Assembly: GCA_934630515.1 (NCBI GenBank)
Contig: CAKTVV010000001.1
Span: 1 to 64,000 of the forward strand
DNA: 64,000 bases
Reading direction: 5' to 3'
Origin: an uncultured Eubacteriales bacterium
Lineage (GTDB): Bacteria > Bacillota > Clostridia > Oscillospirales > Acutalibacteraceae
The notes under the pieces were generated by a model. That model was not told where the DNA came from, searched no databases, and saw nothing but the letters and a program-made list of their open reading frames with translations. The position numbers and the translations under genes are program-made. This document shows, in pieces, positions 16,079-24,298 of the stretch (position 1 is its first letter; the number at the start of each line of letters is the position of its first letter).

Positions 16079-16169
16079 TGGCGGAGAAGGGGAGACTCGA
16101 ACTCCCGCGCCGGTTACCCGACCTACGCCCTTAGCAGGGGCGCCTCGTCACCAACTTGAGTACTTCTCC
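16079..16169 (-). tRNA. tRNA-Ser (anticodon GCT)
   Basis: A 91-nucleotide class II tRNA. The acceptor stem is GGAGAAG / CTTCTCC with discriminator G and an encoded CCA. The anticodon arm is CGCCC-CTGCTAA-GGGCG giving GCT. The long variable arm and the T arm GGGAGTTCGAGTCTCCC are intact. It reads AGC/AGU serine codons. Confidence 0.96.
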
Positions 16170-16228
16170 GTATGGGACGATCCGGGGGCAGTGATCCGCC
16201 GAATCGCCTATGCTATTGTCGGTCGGTG

Positions 16229-16315
16229 TGGCGGAGAGGAAGGGATTCGAACCCTTGGCTCTTTCGAGTCACCGGTTTTCAAGACCGGCTCCTTAAACCG
16301 CTCGGACACCTCTCC
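16229..16315 (-). tRNA. tRNA-Ser (anticodon TGA)
   Basis: An 87-nucleotide class II tRNA. The acceptor stem is GGAGAGG / CCTCTCC with encoded CCA. The anticodon arm CCGGT-CTTGAAA-ACCGG gives TGA. The T arm is AAGGGTTCGAATCCCTT. It lies 59 bases upstream of the tRNA-Ser(GCT) on the same strand, probably one transcript. Confidence 0.96.
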
Positions 16316-16396
16316 GTGTTGTTGACGCATGCTATTCTATCATATTCTCCGGCATTTTGTCAACCCCTAAAGCGGAAAAGTTGCAAAATTTCCGGC

Positions 16397-16424
16397 AAAA
16401 AAGCCGGAGACAAATGTCTCCGGC
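16397..16424 (-). terminator. Terminator after the HMA-domain gene
   Basis: On the minus strand, GCCGGAGACA / TGTCTCCGGC with a two-base loop, then six T. It ends the small metal-binding operon. Confidence 0.88.
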
Positions 16425-16437
16425 TCCTGCCCCGTTC

Positions 16438-16701
16438 TTATTTTTTCAACCAACCGAACAGACCGCCGGATTTTTTCTCCACCGGTTGTGCGGTAACCCC
16501 GGTCACGGTATAGCCGGTGGCTTCGATTGCCGCCTTCAGCGCCGCTTCATCCAGCGGCTCCTCGGTGAGAATGACCGTTTCTCCCTTGGTGTGGGAGGAG
16601 GTGACCTTCTTCACCGGAAAATGGCTGCGCACACAGTCGTTGATGTGGGATTCGCACATACCGCACGCCATCCCGTCAACCTTCAGCGTGATCTCCGTCA
16701 T
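16438..16701 (-). CDS. Heavy-metal-associated (HMA) domain protein, CopZ-like
   Basis: An 87-residue protein. It has one ferredoxin-like HMA fold with the metal site GMACGMCESH (Cys-x2-Cys, about residues 11-14) and the C-terminal half ALKAAIEATGYTVTGV. An added ~17-residue tail (KKSGGLFGWLKK) may touch membrane. CopZ-type chaperones carry Cu(I) to P-type ATPases, but no copper ATPase is adjacent, so the partner is unknown. The ATG at 16701 follows AAGGAGAG. The gene for a small membrane protein overlaps it upstream. Confidence 0.85.
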   Translation of the reverse strand: MTEITLKVDGMACGMCESHINDCVRSHFPVKKVTSSHTKGETVILTEEPLDEAALKAAIEATGYTVTGVTAQPVEKKSGGLFGWLKK

Positions 16702-16840
16702 AACTGTCTCTCCTTTCGGCGGGAGCGGTTCTCTCCGCCAGCTTACGCAATCCGTATTTGAGAATGCACGCCGCCGCAAACAGCGCAGCAGCAATGGCTG
16801 CCAAGCCCCAGGCTTCGGCACTGAATATCCATTCGTTCAC
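16676..16840 (-). CDS. Small single-pass membrane protein overlapping the HMA gene
   Basis: A 54-residue protein starting at GTG 16840, eight bases after AAGGAGGG, a strong ribosome site. It has one hydrophobic segment (AWGLAAIAAALFAACIL, about residues 10-27) then a basic stretch, and its last ~9 codons overlap the HMA gene in another frame. It resembles in layout the FeoB-associated small membrane proteins but lacks their Cys cluster. The strong ribosome site, membrane segment and overlap with the HMA start support it as a gene in a two-gene operon. Function is unknown. Confidence 0.55.
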   Translation of the reverse strand: MNEWIFSAEAWGLAAIAAALFAAACILKYGLRKLAERTAPAERRDSYDGDHAEG

Positions 16841-16906
16841 AGGGAAAACCCTCCTTTATCGATCGTGGTTTTGATTTGTACCATATGTGGATATACTACC
16901 GATGAG

Positions 16907-17135
16907 GTGATACGGTACGTACTATCCGGATCTGGCGGCGCTGCTGCGGGAAAGCCGCAGCGCCCGCTCCTACTTTTTGTCTCTGCCGGTGGCACAGCAG
17001 CTGCGGCTGCACAAGCATAATGCCTATATCCACACCGCCGCTCAACTGCGCTGCCGCAGCGGGCAGATAGAGGCACACGCCCGGGCGGTCGCCCTGTCCG
17101 AGAGTCTCGACCCCCGGTCTACTCCGCACCCTTGA
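16907..17135 (+). pseudogene. Possible frameshifted small helical protein gene
   Basis: The plus strand from about 16919 reads YYPDLAALLRESRSARSYFL, LSLPVAQQLRLHKHNAYIHT, then ends at a TGA at 17133-17135. This looks like a small acidic/helical protein type I recall from other Clostridia (xYYPxLxxLLxxSxxAxxFFxSLP). No start codon exists in this frame, but GTG ATA CGG TAC at 16907 one base out of frame would supply the expected M-I-R-Y. That suggests a single-base insertion near 16919. The 3' end overlaps the converging permease gene. Low-confidence call. Confidence 0.35.
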
Positions 17136-19398
17136 GCGCTTCGACCATGTCGATCTTCCGGTTTTTGCGGGAGACCATCCATCCCACCAGCAGCGATATT
17201 CCGGCGGTCAGCAGAACGCTGATGATCACCGTTTGGGGGCTGATCGCCATACGCATCTCATACTCTCCCGCCAGCGCTTTCAGCAGATACGCCAGCGTGC
17301 CGATCCCTGCCGGCAGTCCGATCAGAATACCGATCACGCTCAGCCACAGATTCTGCCCGATGAGCAGCTGTCCGATCTTCTTGTCCTTGAACCCGACCAC
17401 CTTGAGGGTCGCCATCTCCCGATAGCGCTCGGTGTAGCTCATCACCCCCAGGTTATACAGCACCACAATGCCCAGCACCAGCGCTCCCAGCACCAGAATG
17501 ATGATCATCATATTCATCATTCCCACAAAGCTGTCAAAGGAATCCATGATCGCCTGCTTGGACTGCACACTCTTGATCGCAGCGTCCGTACCGATCTGGG
17601 CTTTCTCTGCGGTGGTATACACACTGTCGATGGTATAGGTCAGCCCCAACCGATCGGCATAGGCCGGTGTGACGGCGATATTCTCCGACACGCTGCGGAC
17701 GATGCCTGCCACCCGGAGGGTGTAGGTATCGTCGGTGCCGTAGGGACTGACCGTAAAGGTATCACCCGCCGCCAGACCGTATTTCTCCGCCAGACGCATG
17801 CACAGGTAAGCGCCCTCGTCCTCCAGCGCCGTGTAGCCGCCGGCTTGGGCGGGGAACCGCACCCGGTCGTGAGTCACGCTGTACACATCCAGCGAAATTG
17901 CCTTCTCCTCCAGCTGTACCGCTACCGAGCCGCTCCAATCGCCGTCATACCGGCCTACAATGGCGCTGCGCTGCTCGTCGGTGGCATCCTCCGCCAGATA
18001 GATCCGGGAGGCGTACTGCGTCGCTCCGTTATAATAGAGGTCAAGGAAGGCATCCATGGTATCCCGCATACCCAGCGAGCCGACGATCAGCACCATACAG
18101 CCTACGATCCCCAGCAAGCTCATGGCGCTGCGGGATTTATGCCGCATGATGTCCCGGGCATTCCAACGGGTGCCGAAGGACAGGCGGTGAAACAGCCGGG
18201 TCTTTTCAATGAGCAAGGACTTCATCTTTTTGGGGGTATAGGGACGCAGCGCATCCGCCGCCGTCCCCGCCAGCATCCGCTTTACCGACAAAAATCCGAT
18301 CAGGGTCAGCAGACCGATGATACCCGCCAGCACCACATAGCAGAACCACGGGAAACACAGCCGCCAACGGGGCAGATCCATATAAGTGCCCATCATCCCG
18401 TTGGGGTTCATCACCAGCCAGGCGATCAGGTAGCCCAATCCGACGCCGCCGGCTGAGCCCACCAGACCGATCATCAGCGCATAGGCGGTATAGTGCCGCA
18501 AAATGCGGGCGTCCTTAAAGCCCAGTGCCTTCAGTGTACCGATCTGGGTCTTTTCCTTAGCGGTCAGGCGGTGCATCGTCGTCACCATCGTCAGCACGGC
18601 GATGAGCAAGAACAACACCGGCAGCACCGAGCCCATGGTCTGTCCCTCTTCCGTCTCGCCCTGAGCGCCGGAATAGGAGATGACCTCATCCTTGGTGAGG
18701 ATCATCGAGGTCTTTCCCAGCACCCGGTCCGCCTGCTCCGTAAACGCCTTTTTATCCAGCTCCGAGCAAACATACAGCTGGGGATAATAGGCGATGCCCG
18801 CCGCTTTTTCGTACATCGCCGGGGCGATATAGGCATAGCCGTGCGTGCGATAATCCGGCATCAGCTGGCTCTCATCCCGCACGCAGATCATAAACTCGCC
18901 GGACTTGATCAGCCCCCGGACGGTGCCGGTCAGCCGGATGTTTTTATACACCAGCGTCAACGTATCCCCCAACTGAATGTCGTTGGCGTCGGCATACTGC
19001 TGCGCCAGCCAGATGCCGTCCGTGCTGGCGGCATCATAGGCGGCCCCCTCCACCAGATAGGGGCCGGACACCCGCTCATCCTTGGTGACCGCCAGTGAGA
19101 GGGTATCGCCGGAGCGCTCCTCCACATCCGCCGTCACCGACAGATACCGGGCGGCACGCTCCACGCCGGATACGGCGGCGATGTCCCGCTCCTGCTGCTC
19201 GGTGAATCCGGACTCCGACACGATCCGATAGTCGGCAAACCCGGTCTCCTCAAACAGATAAGCGGTATTCTCCTGAATACTCACCCATTCCATATTAAAG
19301 CCCACGAACACGCCCACACCCAGAAGGATCATCAGAATCATGGAGATGAACTGCGCTTTATAAAGTCCCATCGTTCTCCATAGCTTTTTGAACAGCAC
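17119..19398 (-). CDS. FtsX-like ABC transporter permease (MacB/LolC type)
   Basis: About 759 residues. An N-terminal membrane segment (KAQFISMILMILLGVGVFVG) is followed by a large extracytoplasmic domain. Then come three membrane helices with the FtsX signature (MHRLTAKEKTQIGTLKALGF), a second extracytoplasmic domain, and a second FtsX block (MATLKVVGFKDKKIGQLLIG). I chose GTG 19398 because AAAGGAGGG lies 7 bases upstream. It pairs with the ATPase ending 14 bases before. It is the last gene of the iron operon. The substrate is unknown: a peptide, lipid or envelope factor is the usual range for the family. Confidence 0.88.
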   Translation of the reverse strand: MLFKKLWRTMGLYKAQFISMILMILLGVGVFVGFNMEWVSIQENTAYLFEETGFADYRIVSESGFTEQQERDIAAVSGVERAARYLSVTADVEERSGDTLSLAVTKDERVSGPYLVEGAAYDAASTDGIWLAQQYADANDIQLGDTLTLVYKNIRLTGTVRGLIKSGEFMICVRDESQLMPDYRTHGYAYIAPAMYEKAAGIAYYPQLYVCSELDKKAFTEQADRVLGKTSMILTKDEVISYSGAQGETEEGQTMGSVLPVLFLLIAVLTMVTTMHRLTAKEKTQIGTLKALGFKDARILRHYTAYALMIGLVGSAGGVGLGYLIAWLVMNPNGMMGTYMDLPRWRLCFPWFCYVVLAGIIGLLTLIGFLSVKRMLAGTAADALRPYTPKKMKSLLIEKTRLFHRLSFGTRWNARDIMRHKSRSAMSLLGIVGCMVLIVGSLGMRDTMDAFLDLYYNGATQYASRIYLAEDATDEQRSAIVGRYDGDWSGSVAVQLEEKAISLDVYSVTHDRVRFPAQAGGYTALEDEGAYLCMRLAEKYGLAAGDTFTVSPYGTDDTYTLRVAGIVRSVSENIAVTPAYADRLGLTYTIDSVYTTAEKAQIGTDAAIKSVQSKQAIMDSFDSFVGMMNMMIIILVLGALVLGIVVLYNLGVMSYTERYREMATLKVVGFKDKKIGQLLIGQNLWLSVIGILIGLPAGIGTLAYLLKALAGEYEMRMAISPQTVIISVLLTAGISLLVGWMVSRKNRKIDMVEALKGAE

Positions 19399-19412
19399 CC
19401 GAGATCCCTCCT

Positions 19413-20114
19413 TTACCACTCGATCTCATCGGCGGATGCGGGATGAGGCTGCTCCTCCTGGGAGACGATGTGTCCGTTCTTCACCCGCAGCACCACATCC
19501 GCCATCTTGGCGATGTTCTGGTTATGGGTGACGATGACGATAGTCTTGCCGTATTCCCGGGCCATGCGCAGCAGGAGCTTCAGCACCAGCACACCGGTCG
19601 CCGAGTCCAGCGCACCGGTAGGCTCATCACACAGCAGGATCTTCGGGTTCTTCGCCAGCGCCCGGGCGATGGACACCCGCTGCTGCTCGCCGCCGGACAG
19701 CTCCGCCGGGAAATTCTTCAGATGGTCGGACAAACCGACCTCTTCCAGCATTTTGGTGGCGGACAACGCATGGGGAGCGATCTCCTTTACCAGCGCCACA
19801 TTTTCATGCACCGTCAGCGTAGGCACCAGATTATAAAACTGGAACACAAATCCCACCGTCGCTGCCCGGTATTCTGCCAGCTGATTGCTGGTGAGGGTGG
19901 AGATATCCTTGCCTTCCACCAGAATCTTCCCCTCGGTGGGACTGTCCAGCCCGCCCAGCAGGTTCAGCAGCGTGCTTTTTCCGGCGCCGCTGGGACCGAG
20001 GATCACCACAAACTTGCCCTCCTCCAGGGTCATATTCACATGATCCAACGCCCGCAGCTCATGGTCACCGCTGGTATATACCCGGCTCACATCCTGAAAT
20101 TCTACGATCGCCAC
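19413..20114 (-). CDS. ABC transporter ATP-binding protein (LolD/MacB type)
   Basis: A 233-residue ATPase, complete. It has Walker [12 protein letters not shown], signature [15 protein letters not shown], Walker [13 protein letters not shown] and the H-loop IVTHNQN. The [15 protein letters not shown] context is typical of LolD/MacB ATPases that drive FtsX-like permeases by mechanotransmission. GTG start at 20114 with AAGGAG upstream. Its position between a DtxR-type regulator and the permease suggests iron-linked expression. Confidence 0.93.
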   Translation of the reverse strand: MAIVEFQDVSRVYTSGDHELRALDHVNMTLEEGKFVVILGPSGAGKSTLLNLLGGLDSPTEGKILVEGKDISTLTSNQLAEYRAATVGFVFQFYNLVPTLTVHENVALVKEIAPHALSATKMLEEVGLSDHLKNFPAELSGGEQQRVSIARALAKNPKILLCDEPTGALDSATGVLVLKLLLRMAREYGKTIVIVTHNQNIAKMADVVLRVKNGHIVSQEEQPHPASADEIEW

Positions 20115-20134
20115 GTTTGATTCATCTCCTTATA

Positions 20135-20521
20135 TTATGAAGTGACCGCCGTCTCGCAGCGGCTGCACAGTTCTTCCAAATTCTTCGGCGGGATCTCCGC
20201 CAGCAGGGAACACGCCGCCGTGCGCACATCGTGCAGCTCCGGAAAGCTGCGCACCAGCAGACCCACCACAGCGTTATAGTACCGTCGGTATCGCTGGGCG
20301 GCGGTGCGCCCGTCCGGGGTCATAAACACATCGCCGTAGGCTTGCTTTTCCACCAGCCCCCATCCGGCAAAGGTACTCATCATCCCGTGGACGCTGGGCT
20401 TGGACAGCCCCAGCGCCATAGCAATATCCACGCAGCGGACCCCCTTGTTTTTCGGGTCCAGCTCGTCCATCGTCAGCAGATACCGGATATGGGCGGCGGT
20501 GAAGGTTCGTTTCGGTTCCAT
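20135..20521 (-). CDS. DtxR/MntR-like metal-dependent regulator (N-terminal type)
   Basis: A 128-residue protein. The winged helix (about 8-70) reads IRYLLTMDELDPKNKGVRCV, IAMALGLSKPSVHGMMSTFA, GWGLVEKQAYGDVFMTPDGR. This matches DtxR/IdeR/MntR DNA-binding domains. The remaining ~55 residues are a short dimerisation part with a Cys pair near the C-terminus (ELCSRCE). There is no SH3-like domain. The ATG at 20521 follows GGAGGG. It is encoded inside the operon it most likely controls, and palindromes over the operon promoter are candidate targets. Confidence 0.8.
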   Translation of the reverse strand: MEPKRTFTAAHIRYLLTMDELDPKNKGVRCVDIAMALGLSKPSVHGMMSTFAGWGLVEKQAYGDVFMTPDGRTAAQRYRRYYNAVVGLLVRSFPELHDVRTAACSLLAEIPPKNLEELCSRCETAVTS

Positions 20522-20586
20522 GGTCCCTCCTTTCGGATAAAAGATACGGGGGCGTCGCATGGCTATCAGCGACGCCCCCGAACGGA

Positions 20587-20757
20587 TTATTTCTTGTGGC
20601 AGGAGCCCGCCATCGCACAGTGGGCGCAATTGCAACCACAGGAGGATTTCCCTTTTCGGTGATCCCGTACCAGCTTGACGATGATCGCCGCCACAACAGC
20701 GATCAGCACCAGACAAATCAGGATCGTCCAGACATTCGCAGCAATCCAATGAAACAT
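20587..20757 (-). CDS. FeoB-associated Cys-rich membrane protein
   Basis: A 56-residue protein. One membrane helix (about residues 4-30, ANVWTILICLVLIAVVAAII) is followed by a basic stretch and a cysteine cluster SSCGCNCAHCAMAGSCHKK (five Cys in 14 residues). This is the standard layout of small proteins encoded after feoB in Firmicutes. The ATG at 20757 follows GGAAAGGAG. It lies 43 bases after feoB. A role in iron handling at the FeoB exit is assumed from context. Confidence 0.9.
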   Translation of the reverse strand: MFHWIAANVWTILICLVLIAVVAAIIVKLVRDHRKGKSSCGCNCAHCAMAGSCHKK

Positions 20758-20800
20758 AAAATCGGCTCCTTTCCAACAGGGTGTTGCAGCTTAAGCTGCC

Positions 20801-23311
20801 TTACTTTACCTTGACATTCGTGGTGAGCTTAGTGGCTTCCTTATAGGGACGCACCAGCATATAGGTCATAGCGACCAGCGTTGCCACAGCGAACACCAGA
20901 CCGATCCAGTTGATGTGACCGGTGAACAGGCCGCCGAACTGGTTGATCATCAGGGCAATCAGATAGGCGAAGCCACACTGATAGCCGATGGCGAACCAGG
21001 TCCACTTGGGGCTGTTCATCTCCCGCTTGATGGCGCCGATAGCGGCAAAGCAGGGAGCGCACAGCAGGTTGAACACCAGGAACGAATACGCCGTCACACC
21101 GGTGAACGCCGCCGCAATGGTCTGATACACACTGCCGTCGCCGCCGCCGTACAGGATGCCCAGCGTACCGACGATGTTCTCCTTCGCCACCAGACCGGTG
21201 ATGGACGCCACCGTCGCCTGCCAGTTGCCCCAGCCCAGAGGTGCAAAGATCCAGGCAATCGCTCCGCCGATCTTCGCCAGAATGGAGGCGTCGATCTGAT
21301 CCTCACTCAGCATGCCGAAGCTGCCGTCCACCCAGCCGAAGTAGGTGGTGAACCACACGAGGATCGTGGAGAGCAGGATGATGGTGCCGGCCTTCTTGAT
21401 GAAGCTCCAGCCACGCTCCCACATGGATCGCAGCACATTGCCCACGGTGGGCAGGTGATAGGCGGGCAGTTCCATGACGAAGGGAGCCGGGTCACCGGCA
21501 AACATCTTGGTCTTTTTCAGCATGATACCGGACACGACGATGGCAGCCATACCGATGAAGTAGGCGGAGGTTGCCACCCAAGCGCTGCCGCCGAAGATGG
21601 CGCCGGCGATCATGGAGATGAACGGCACCTTAGCGCCGCAGGGGATAAAGGTAGTGGTCATGATGGTCATACGGCGATCCCGCTCGTTCTCGATGGTACG
21701 AGACGCCATGATGCCGGGCACGCCGCAGCCGGTACCGATCAGCATGGGGATAAAGGACTTACCGGACAGACCGAACTTACGGAAGATACGGTCTAGCACG
21801 AAGGCGATACGAGCCATGTAGCCGCAAGCCTCCAGGAACGCCAGCAGCAGGAACAGCACCAGCATCTGGGGTACAAAGCCCAGCACAGCGCCCACGCCGG
21901 CAACGATACCGTCATTGATCAGACCGCTGAGCCACTCGGGGGCGTTCGCCGCCTCCAGACCGTCGCCCACCAGCACCGGGATACCCGGCACCCACACGCC
22001 GTAATCCGCCGGATCCGGCGCCTCAAACTCGGAATTCTCCTCGAAGTACTTCACAGCCTCCTGATAGGTGACCGGAATGTACTCCGCATCCGCATCGTCC
22101 TTCACCGAGGCGGGAATCTCAGAGTAGTACACCGCCATATCCGACTCAGCCAGCGTCTCCTCGTCCTCTACCGTGACGGTGCCTACCGCATTGGCGGAAT
22201 CGGGCTGGAAGCTCTTGATCTCCTCCAGAGCCGCCGCAGCGTCGAAGTCCTCCGCCTCCGGATCGACCTCCACGAAGCCGTTGATGGCATTCAGCGCATC
22301 GCTGTACTCGTCCGCCGCATCGTTATAGGCGGAGGAGCCGATGCCCAGCAGATGCCAGCCGTCGCCAAACACGCCGTCGTTTGCCCAGTCGGTCGCCGGG
22401 GCGCCCACACCCACCATGGCGATCCAGTAGACCAGGAACATGATCGCTGCGAAGATAGGCAGACCCAGCCACCGGTTGGTGACCACCTTATCGATCTTAT
22501 CGGAGGTGGACAGCCCGCCCACCTGCTTCTTCTTGTAGCAGGCGTGAATGATGGAGCTGATGTACACATACCGCTCGTTGGTGATGATGGACTCCGCATC
22601 GTCGTCCATTTCCTTTTCCACAGCGGCAATATCGTTCTCGATATGCGCCTGCACAGCGCTGTCCAGCTTCAGCTGCGCCAGCACCTTATCGTCCCGCTCG
22701 AAGATCTTGATGGCATACCAGCGCTGCTGCTCCTCGGGCAGGCCGTGCACCGCCGCCTCCTCGATGTGCGCCAGCGCATGCTCCACGCTGCCGGAGAAGG
22801 TGTGCATGGGAATGGTCTTGGCGTTCTTGGCGGCGTCGATGGCAGCGTCAGCCGCCTCCATGATGCCGGTGCCCTTCAGCGCCGAGATCTCCACCACCTT
22901 GCAGCCCAGCTGCCGGGACAGCTCCGCCGTATTGATCTTGTCGCCGTTCTTCTTTACCACGTCCATCATGTTGATGGCGACGACCACCGGGATCCCCAGC
23001 TCGGTGAGCTGGGTGGTGAGATACAGGTTCCGCTCCAGGTTGGTACCGTCGATCAGGTTCAGAATGGCATCGGGACGCTCGCCGATCAGGTAATTCCGGG
23101 CCACGACCTCCTCCAGAGTGTAGGGGGACAGGGAATAGATACCCGGCAGGTCGGTGATGATCACACCGTCGTGCTTTTTCAGCTTGCCTTCCTTTTTCTC
23201 CACCGTGACGCCCGGCCAGTTACCGACAAACTGGTTGGAGCCGGTGAGCGCATTGAACAGGGTAGTTTTACCGCAGTTCGGGTTGCCCGCCAGGGCAATA
23301 CGCAGATCCAT
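20801..23311 (-). CDS. feoB: Ferrous iron transport protein FeoB
   Basis: An 836-residue membrane GTPase for Fe(II) uptake. The N-terminal G domain has GNPNCGKT (9-16), DLPG (54-57), NMMD (114-117) and SALKG (143-147). The membrane core starts at about 281 and keeps GLSGKSFIPMLIGTGCGVPG (514 onward) and the gate segment FIPCGAKVPF. Between the first and second membrane helices (about 322-445) is an unusual ~120-residue insertion rich in Asp and Glu. FeoB proteins of normal layout have only a short loop there. I chose the ATG at 23311 (GAGAGGA upstream) over an upstream start, since it gives MDLRIALAGN. Confidence 0.96.
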   Translation of the reverse strand: MDLRIALAGNPNCGKTTLFNALTGSNQFVGNWPGVTVEKKEGKLKKHDGVIITDLPGIYSLSPYTLEEVVARNYLIGERPDAILNLIDGTNLERNLYLTTQLTELGIPVVVAINMMDVVKKNGDKINTAELSRQLGCKVVEISALKGTGIMEAADAAIDAAKNAKTIPMHTFSGSVEHALAHIEEAAVHGLPEEQQRWYAIKIFERDDKVLAQLKLDSAVQAHIENDIAAVEKEMDDDAESIITNERYVYISSIIHACYKKKQVGGLSTSDKIDKVVTNRWLGLPIFAAIMFLVYWIAMVGVGAPATDWANDGVFGDGWHLLGIGSSAYNDAADEYSDALNAINGFVEVDPEAEDFDAAAALEEIKSFQPDSANAVGTVTVEDEETLAESDMAVYYSEIPASVKDDADAEYIPVTYQEAVKYFEENSEFEAPDPADYGVWVPGIPVLVGDGLEAANAPEWLSGLINDGIVAGVGAVLGFVPQMLVLFLLLAFLEACGYMARIAFVLDRIFRKFGLSGKSFIPMLIGTGCGVPGIMASRTIENERDRRMTIMTTTFIPCGAKVPFISMIAGAIFGGSAWVATSAYFIGMAAIVVSGIMLKKTKMFAGDPAPFVMELPAYHLPTVGNVLRSMWERGWSFIKKAGTIILLSTILVWFTTYFGWVDGSFGMLSEDQIDASILAKIGGAIAWIFAPLGWGNWQATVASITGLVAKENIVGTLGILYGGGDGSVYQTIAAAFTGVTAYSFLVFNLLCAPCFAAIGAIKREMNSPKWTWFAIGYQCGFAYLIALMINQFGGLFTGHINWIGLVFAVATLVAMTYMLVRPYKEATKLTTNVKVK

Positions 23312-23351
23312 CGTAAATTCCTCTCTTTCCGAATTGATTATGAAATGCTGT

Positions 23352-23573
23352 TTACTCGACCTCAATCATCTCGGCGTCCGCCTTCCGCAGGGACAGCTCA
23401 TAGCCCCGGACGGTGACCTCCACCGGATCGCCCAGCGGCGCCACCTTGCGCACATAGACCTCGACGCCCCGGGTCAGCCCCATGTCCATGATCCGGCGCT
23501 TGACGGCGCCCTCTCCGTGGAGCTTTACCACCCGGACTGTCTCTCCGACCTTGACCTGCTTGAGAGTTTTCAT
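23352..23573 (-). CDS. feoA: FeoA-domain protein (second copy)
   Basis: A 73-residue SH3-like FeoA protein: MKTLKQVKVGETVRVVKLHG, RRIMDMGLTRGVEVYVRKVAP, DPVEVTVRGYELSLRKADAE. The ATG at 23573 follows AAGGAGG. FeoA is thought to interact with FeoB and help uptake. It ends 40 bases before feoB. Two FeoA proteins in one operon are common in Clostridia and may form a heteromer. Confidence 0.94.
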   Translation of the reverse strand: MKTLKQVKVGETVRVVKLHGEGAVKRRIMDMGLTRGVEVYVRKVAPLGDPVEVTVRGYELSLRKADAEMIEVE

Positions 23574-23626
23574 TGTCCGTATCCTCCTTATGTATGGAAT
23601 ATTAAATTTGAGCGGTGACCCGCTTG

Positions 23627-23839
23627 TCAAACCATGATCTTCCGGGCCATTTCCTCGCTGATGGCGACCCGTGCCTCTTTCACGTTCACAATGACGTTGC
23701 CCGCCATTGCGGTGATGACCGTCACATTGCCGCCGACCACAAAGCCCAGGTTTTCCAGATGCTTTTTGACCTCCGGACTGCCTCCGATCCGCTTGATGGT
23801 GGTCTCCGTTCCTATATCCGCTAAACTCAACGGCATCAT
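23627..23839 (-). CDS. feoA: FeoA-domain protein (first copy)
   Basis: A 70-residue protein: MMPLSLADIGTETTIKRIGG, VKKHLENLGFVVGGNVTVIT, GNVIVNVKEARVAISEEMAR. It is a divergent FeoA-like SH3 domain and the first gene of the iron operon. Start at ATG 23839 (a second ATG follows at once), preceded by a GGGGG ribosome site. The operon promoter lies about 110 bases upstream. Confidence 0.92.
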   Translation of the reverse strand: MMPLSLADIGTETTIKRIGGSPEVKKHLENLGFVVGGNVTVITAMAGNVIVNVKEARVAISEEMARKIMV

Positions 23840-23893
23840 TACGCATCCCCCGTTTCTTACTGCGGCGGCCGGCCGCTGCCTTCCGCCTTTCAA

Positions 23894-23979
23894 TTAGCTT
23901 TCGCTAACCGATACGCCAAAGTATTGGTTAGCCCTTGCTAACCAATACACAGGATACACCGCCCTTGGTGCTTTGTCAA
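23894..23979 (-). promoter_or_regulatory. Iron operon promoter with overlapping palindromic operators
   Basis: Minus-strand promoter: TTGACA (23974-23979), 17 bases, TATCCT (23951-23956). Immediately downstream lies a perfect 12-4-12 inverted repeat, GTATTGGTTAGC (23921-23932) and GCTAACCAATAC (23937-23948). A second site, TTAGCtttcGCTAA, lies at 23894-23907, and its right half extends to GCTAACCGATAC. The TTAG-CTAA core resembles DtxR/IdeR iron boxes. Repression by the DtxR-type protein encoded in the operon is the natural reading. Confidence 0.8.
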
Positions 23980-24031
23980 GAGATTTTTCCCGCTTTTTTC
24001 GACTTTTCCGGATTTTCGGAAACCTGACCAA

Positions 24032-24053
24032 ACAGTTAGGGCAGGCTAACTGT
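24032..24053. promoter_or_regulatory. Third palindrome upstream of the iron promoter
   Basis: ACAGTTAG (24032-24039), a 6-base spacer, CTAACTGT (24046-24053): a perfect 8-6-8 inverted repeat sharing the GTTAG/CTAAC core of the two downstream sites. It lies about 55 bases upstream of the -35, so it could be an auxiliary operator or an unrelated hairpin. Confidence 0.5.
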
Positions 24054-24059
24054 CGGTTT

Positions 24060-24257
24060 TGGACAGATTGACAAGCCGCATAGCGGCCGTACCGCCGGGT
24101 GCGGCGCACCGCCGGCGAATTGCGCCGGTGAAAGCGCCGGATCGCTTACCGCTGAGTGCGCCGATAAAGGTGCCGGGGCGCCGGCACATTCGCCGGGTAC
24201 CCTGCTCTTTTAACAATAAGCCCCGGGTTGGAGCGTGCAACACGCTCCAGCCCGGGA
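24060..24257. other. GC-rich non-coding tract with CGCCGG repeats and a strong hairpin
   Basis: 24090-24200 is dense in GCGCCGG/CCGCCGG units with no credible reading frame. 24221-24257 is a hairpin (CCCGGGTTGGAGCGTG, CAA loop, CACGCTCCAGCCCGGG, one mismatch) that could end the minus-strand UxaC-LacI transcript, although the T-run is poor. Nothing else is recognised. Confidence 0.5.
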
Positions 24258-24298
24258 CAAACGGTTTTATCGTCACGATCGAATGCTCCGAACCGCCA

